Shown piece after piece: positions 58,856-64,000 of a stretch of DNA of 64,000 nucleotides. A model generated the notes under the pieces. The model was not told where the DNA came from, ran no database searches, and saw only the letters and a program-made list of their open reading frames with translations. Each line of letters opens with the position of its first letter. Position 1 is the stretch's first letter. This DNA comes from Anarhynchus alexandrinus (Eukaryota > Chordata > Aves > Charadriiformes > Charadriidae). The position numbers and the translations under genes were made by a program. Location of the stretch: positions 8,452,938 through 8,516,937 of the forward strand of contig VUYV01000010.1 in the NCBI GenBank assembly GCA_008711295.1, written 5' to 3'.

Positions 58856-61800
58856 AAAAAAAAAAAGAAACAGAGAGAAAAGATGTGCTAATATTGACAG
58901 TTGACTTAATGTTGATGTTGCATATATTTTTCATATATATTTATGAGATTTCACTTGCTATGGTCATATATGAGCTACGAAATCATAAAATATATCAAAT
59001 ATTATGGTAAAACGGGCCTTATTAGCTATGCTCATCCCAGATTCTCCTGAAAACTAAAGTTAGTCTGTGACAGAAAAGATCCTATTGAGGATTTTACTGC
59101 TTTTCCTCTTGTTCCTTGGTATCCTGTTGTTTCTACATCCTCCTGCTCCTGGCAGAGGCAGGCAAATTAAAGTAAACGAGCATGGCTAAATTCTTCCATG
59201 CAGAGACCCTCTTTTTAGTCTGTACTTCTCTAGGGCTGACAAAATGGAGCTGCCATATTACAAACAAACACTAATAATAGGAATAACTTCCAATACAAAG
59301 CTTCAGAGAAGCAAATGTGATGTCAAATCCGAGAACCACTGGAGCAGGTGGACACAAATGCTATAGTGCAACGTACAGAACTAAATTGCCCATGTGGCTG
59401 AAAGCTGATCTTTGCTGTAGGCAGTTCTCTAGGCTACAACATAAGGTAGTACATGAATTAAAAGAGGATCCTAAGCCTTCGAGACATTAAATGTGACTTA
59501 ATATATTATTGCGTGTCAGCTGAGCTACTGTGACTGCCCGTGTATCAGCTCTGCCTCAACACCTTTCATGCCAGGCTCGGGGAAGTCGTACCGCCCTGTG
59601 ACTGCCGTAAGGGCTAAGAGCTCATATATTGACTGTTGCCATAGCTCAGCTGAGGTATGGCAGTTTGTTCTGCCACAGTAATTTGGGCTTGTTCCTGAAA
59701 ACCTTGTGATCTGTGAAGGTCTCGGAAGTAGCTTGAGGGAAAATGGGGAGAAGGAGGAGATTTACCTGTTTGTTCGTTTGCAGCAAAATAAAATAGCAGC
59801 CTGCCAAGCCATCCTTAAAAAAACATGTTGGTGAAGAGGTTGCCTACCGAAAGATGGAAATCTCTTAAGAATCATGTTTTCACTATCCACTGTAGTGTAG
59901 GTGATAACACTTACGGAGCAAGTGAGAAGGGGTCCCACTGCAATAGACCCTGTGCAGGCAGGGTAGTGAAAATCCAAATCCCTGAAGAGTTCACAGTCAG
60001 CAATGATTAACCAGCCCAAGGGCCTGGAAAGTAGGAATGAAACACACTGCTTAACCCTTCACTGCTCTGGAAACCAGCGCGGTGCATGGCACGCACCAGA
60101 TTTCTTTTGAATGTTCATTAATGTTAGCTTGTTCCTTTGCAGCTTGTAATTTATATTGTGGGTGTTACACGATGTGGCAAACCCTGATCGCTTTACCCTA
60201 AAGTGGAATTGAAGTTCGTGTGATCAAGCCCAAGTGCTAGGAAGTGAATATAGCAAATAAATTAATACACACATGCAAAACAGAGACGAAATTGATTTCT
60301 CTGTTCTCCCCAAATGTCTTATAATACCGCTGCCTTCGTGGACCCAGCTCTGTGAGGTAACACAGCTTATCAGATGTTGAACATTAGGTACACCAAATCA
60401 TATGCATATATTCCTCACTATAACACCATACATATACATATATGTATCTAAAATAACCTCTTTTCTATATAAAGCCTATGCATCTGACGCATCTTTTTTC
60501 AGTGTATTACCTTACTCTTCCTCCGCACCAAACATCAAGGACTGCAGGACACAGACCTCCCTTCCAATCAATGTATGTGCATCCCCTCCTTGAAAGAAGA
60601 CCATTTTCCTATGGTATTTAGGTGAAAAAGCACACGATAGGATCTTAGAGTGGCTGTGGCAAAAAAAAAGATCCACTGTGATTTATGCGGGGTGCATTGG
60701 GAGCTGTCTGATGTGAAGTCAGCAGCTGAAGGGCAATGAATAATTCAGCACTAGGATCCGTCACATCATCTCTCTTCCCATGTTATTGCTGTTTTTACGT
60801 AATTGCAAAGCGAAAAATAAATTGATGTCATAAAGAAAGCTGCATCATTTGTCTGGAAATACACATAAGAGTTATAGGTGCATTTCTGCTGCTTTGTGAG
60901 CCCTGTATGATCTTACTGTGTGCAAAATTAAAAACGTGTCTTCATTAACACCTTTTGTAGGGTTAGCTGGGTGATCCGTGCAGCGTGACATCTCTTACGT
61001 TGGCGTTAGCAGCCTGCGTTGATAGAGAATGATGTCTCTGAATTGCTTCCTTCAGGCGCTCCGGCGCCATTGCCCTTGCTCCGTGCTTCCCTCGCAAAGC
61101 TTCCGTGCAGACCTGGGGCTGAGGCGTCTGCCCCTGTCGTGGGGGAAACTTGCTTCGTCGAACTGCAGGCAAAACTAAAGCCGGGTGGAAGGGTTCATCT
61201 GCCTCAGAGGAGATTTGGAAAGAGAAGTTGTGTACAACGTTGCGTTTTTTTGCTCTGGGCATCCAAAGTAAGGAACCCGACAAAAAGATAGAATTTGGTC
61301 ATTGGGTTTGCTGATTCTGAACAATGTAAAAAGCTCAGCTGGCCAACTGGGTATGTACACAGAGATATACGTATACGCATGCATCTCGGGCTTTCATAGT
61401 GTTATTAGGGTTCATAGGAATCGGTGAGCGGAAGAGCCAGTTCGAGGGATGCATTCCTTGGCCGTGGAGCAGGCTGGCATTTTCTACTGACTCACAAGGT
61501 TTGGGTGGTGTGAGAACCTGGAGTGCCCCAAAATTCTTGCATTTGGGGCTGGAAGTTTGGGGTTTGCCCCTCTCAGAGGTAGGTCTGAAAAGCAGAGTTC
61601 AGACCAGGACTAAAGAGACTGGGACACGGACTGGGAAAAGATCTGACTTATTTGTTCTCGTTTTATGATGAAGAATGCATTATCCATCATCGTGCTTAAG
61701 TGTGACTTGTGCTCTAAGCCTTTCTTGCTGTTATTATTTCATGACCGGAAGAAAAAAAAACAACTTTGGTGTATTTCTGCTTTTTAATCTGAATTGTTCC

Positions 61801-63210
61801 AAAAGATGTCATAACCAGCTCCAGCGTCTGACTCTCCTCTCCTCCTTATAAAGCACAGTCCCTCCTCTGTTCTTGACTTTGTCCTTGCCTCGCTAACGCG
61901 AGGTGATATGAGCAAATGCTATTTCTTAGGAAAGTTCTGACTCAACAATGTAAGCTTTTCAAAGGAGAATGAATGCAATCTGTGAACTGAATTGGCAATG
62001 CAGGCAGATTACAAGAAATGCTATGCAATACCCAGATCATGCCATTTTAATATCTAAAGATGATTGCTTTTAGGAAGGAGACAATAGGTTTAGCATAGAG
62101 GTGACAAAACATATTCTTTTTGCCTTTCCTCTTGGTAAACAAACTTCTTTCAGAAATGAAATGAAGCTGTATTATGCAACAGTGATGGAAAGGGGAAGAC
62201 GTGGCATGGGGGCTGTCCTCCAGCTGGTGAGATAATAGGTATTTACCGACAGGAGCCAGTGGGCTGCAGAGACCTTCTGATACCTTTTGTCTTGCAGAGC
62301 TTCGTATTCTTTCAGTTAGGTTGTCAAAACTGAAGGGCCGTATGGTTTTTTATTTCATTCATATTAGTTGCTTTTCTCAAAGGCCAGGTCACCTGGAAAA
62401 GTCTTCAGTTTTAGGGTCAGACATCCTGCCGAAGCAGATTTTAAAGGAGGTCTGGTGCACGGGAAGGGCAGCAGAGGGATGCTGAAACAAGGGAAGAGTC
62501 TTAGAGTGAAGCGGTGTGAGGGGTAATACAGGTTGGAAGAAAATGATTTGGTTAACAAACAAGACCTGCAATTCTCAGCAGTTAGGCAAAACACCTCTGC
62601 AGAAGGCTCATTTTGAGTCCTCAGCATTTCCAGCTGATCCTGCGAGATCAGGCTTTCCCCCAAACCTTCCTTAATTTGTCTCTGTTGTTCTATTCCAGCC
62701 CTGCCTTGGAGGGTGGAGGTTGGTAAATCAGACTTGGCTTTCTGACCATTCATGCTGATGTTATTCCATCAGTAGAGAAAGAAATGACTCTATTGTATAC
62801 TCTGCTTTCCATCATCTGAAGTAATGGAGGGCTGGGATAGGCTGATAATGGGAAAATGGGAATAATATAGTAATTATTGCTTTAGGATGCTGGAGGAAAA
62901 GTCTTGCCAGAAGAATCAAAAAAAGGGGAGTGTAAAGATCACCAACTGGATAGTGTAGTCGAGTTTTCTTGTTTATCAAATCCTCAATATCATATGTGAC
63001 TACCCTGTGACGATCTATAGTATCACCAACCTACATATGCTGGTTGTTACCCCAGTCTAAAAACCCAGGAGACTTGATTAATGCTCACAGGCTTATTTCT
63101 AAAAAACATTCCAATTCTTTGGTTTTGCTTATGGATCCCAGGCCTTCAGCACATGCATTTCTAAACCTTTCTCAAGCACAGTGACACTGTAAAACAACCT
63201 GCCCTTCCTT
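58856..63210. other. No gene recognised; AT-rich unique sequence
   Basis: Contains the palindrome at 59637, a small CCTCGC/GCGAGG hairpin at 61888-61903, and a TA-rich stretch near 60430. No open frame above 130 codons, and none recognised. Confidence 0.6.
59637..59662. repeat. Near-perfect 26-bp palindrome with E-box centre
   Basis: TGCCATA, then G, then CTCAGCTGAG, then G, then TATGGCA pairs at 24 of 26 positions. The only mismatch is a symmetric G/G pair. The centre is CAGCTG, a classic E-box. It may be a dimeric binding site. Confidence 0.65.
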
Positions 63211-63250
63211 AAAAAAAAAAAAGAAAAAAGAAAAAAAGAAAAAAAAAAGA
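63211..63250 (+). repeat. A-rich simple tract
   Basis: A-runs separated by single Gs, as at 19784. Low-complexity. Confidence 0.85.
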
Positions 63251-63468
63251 ATGAAACCTAAATCATTACACAGTTACTTAAGTCAAGGAACTGGAGCTCT
63301 TTTAGGAAATGAAAGTTTGCCAGGCTCTCGGTAACATGGTGAAGTTTGGGAGCGCTGCAGGAATTTTGGACTTAGCAATTTCTTACCAGAGTTAAAATAG
63401 GACAGAAAAAGAAAAAGTAGAAATTCAGAAGTTCCCTTTTCTCTTATTGCTGCTACATCTGGTTTTTC

Positions 63469-63549
63469 TTTTATTGTTACTTGGGTTGGTTTTTTTTCTG
63501 TTGTGCTTTTGGGTGGGGTTTTTTGGTTGTTTTTTTTTTTTTTCCCCCT
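63469..63549 (+). repeat. T/G-rich low-complexity tract
   Basis: Irregular T-runs with G-runs, ending in a long T-run and CCCCCT just before the N at 63550. One strand is open as a result, but the translation (F/L/G-rich) is not a protein signal. Confidence 0.8.
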
Positions 63550-63550
63550 N
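63550..63550. other. Single undetermined base (N) beside a T-run
   Basis: A lone N follows a long T-run and a short C-run. Low-complexity sequence of this kind often breaks assemblies or lowers base quality. No duplicated flank is visible here, unlike at 40965. Confidence 0.9.
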
Positions 63551-64000
63551 CCCACCAGGTGATCCTCCCTCTTATTGGCCCTTAGCCCAGGTTCTCCTGC
63601 TTCGTTCAGTGCTCTCAGGTCTCCCTTGTGTTTTCATTCTCTCTGTGGTCTTTCTGACAGTGTTAGCAGGTGAGCCTCTTCTAGGTCTTGCACCAACATC
63701 CTTCTCTTCTGACTGCAAAGGCAGCTCTGTCCCATCTTCCCTCGTCATCTCCTACTTCCAGCCAGTATCTCTCCCACTGAAGGACGAAAGGTAAGTGACC
63801 ACCTTTATCTTCGCTGGCTTAAATGACCCTGCACCAAAGCAGTTTTGTTCCTTAACTCCCCCTATGACATTACAAATTGCAGGTCCAAGGCAGAGGTTAC
63901 TACAGTGGTAAGTAATAGGAATTCCTTCCCCAGCTCGAGTAAAAGATTATTTTTGTTCAGGATTCCTGGCAACTTACTGGTAATCAAAGTAAAAATTGCC
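63551..64000. other. No gene recognised
   Basis: Pyrimidine-rich mixed sequence. An open frame enters from the T/G tract and ends near 63794 at ACGAAAGGTAAGT, which contains a good splice-donor-like AAG|GTAAGT. Without an acceptor or recognisable peptide, I do not call an exon. Confidence 0.4.

Noticed and set aside
63469..63794. Coding exon ending at AAG|GTAAGT near 63791
   Set aside because: The open frame comes from a T/G tract and mixed sequence without a recognisable peptide. A donor-like motif alone is not enough.
1..64000. CRISPR array, operon, prophage or other microbial system
   Set aside because: No regularly spaced repeats, no dense same-strand gene array, no ribosome-binding-site pattern. 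CR1 and MIR-like repeats show vertebrate DNA.

Overview
The window reads as bird (or close sauropsid) nuclear DNA with no recognisable protein-coding exon, tRNA or rRNA gene. The strongest evidence is a 3' fragment of a CR1 LINE at about 32320-33129. It carries the end of the CR1 reverse-transcriptase ORF, the typical 3' UTR and an ATTCT-type terminus, which is characteristic of avian genomes. Interspersed repeats are otherwise sparse and old: MIR-like SINE remnants and several eroded amniote or sauropsid repeats. This fits intergenic or long-intron DNA in a compact bird genome. No open frame resembles a known domain apart from the CR1 remnant. The longest (about 160-210 codons) look like chance open frames.

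Layout. Positions 1-1140 are CpG-rich, with an inverted repeat and a G-quadruplex motif. Positions 1.1-32 kb are mostly AT-rich single-copy sequence with a few ancient repeat fragments (around 12.26, 16.23, 22.03, 27.58, 30.01, 30.79 and 31.10 kb). The CR1 element lies at 32.3-33.1 kb. From 33.9 to 35.0 kb there is a pair of related repeats plus another ancient repeat. A CpG-rich stretch begins near 35.9 kb, followed by GC-richer DNA at 36.7-38.3 kb and an island-like segment at 38.87-39.56 kb. At 40758-41174 a block of about 207 bp is present twice around a single N, and this is probably an assembly seam. From 43.5 to 47.5 kb there is repeat-poor, AT-rich sequence broken by sharp CpG clusters (43.62 and 46.0-46.3 kb). 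It has the look of developmental regulatory DNA, but no conservation data are available here. The region 48.0-58.8 kb holds copies of an old palindromic sauropsid repeat, one of which carries four CACGTG E-boxes. The same region contains a GATA/E-box inverted repeat, long G-tracts, a strong G-quadruplex motif and further CpG clusters. Positions 58.9-64 kb are mostly plain AT-rich DNA with homopolymer tracts and a second single N.

I found no CRISPR array, operon, prophage or bacterial-type system, and no new protein system. The observations worth following are regulatory-type DNA motifs, exapted-repeat candidates and the probable false duplication.
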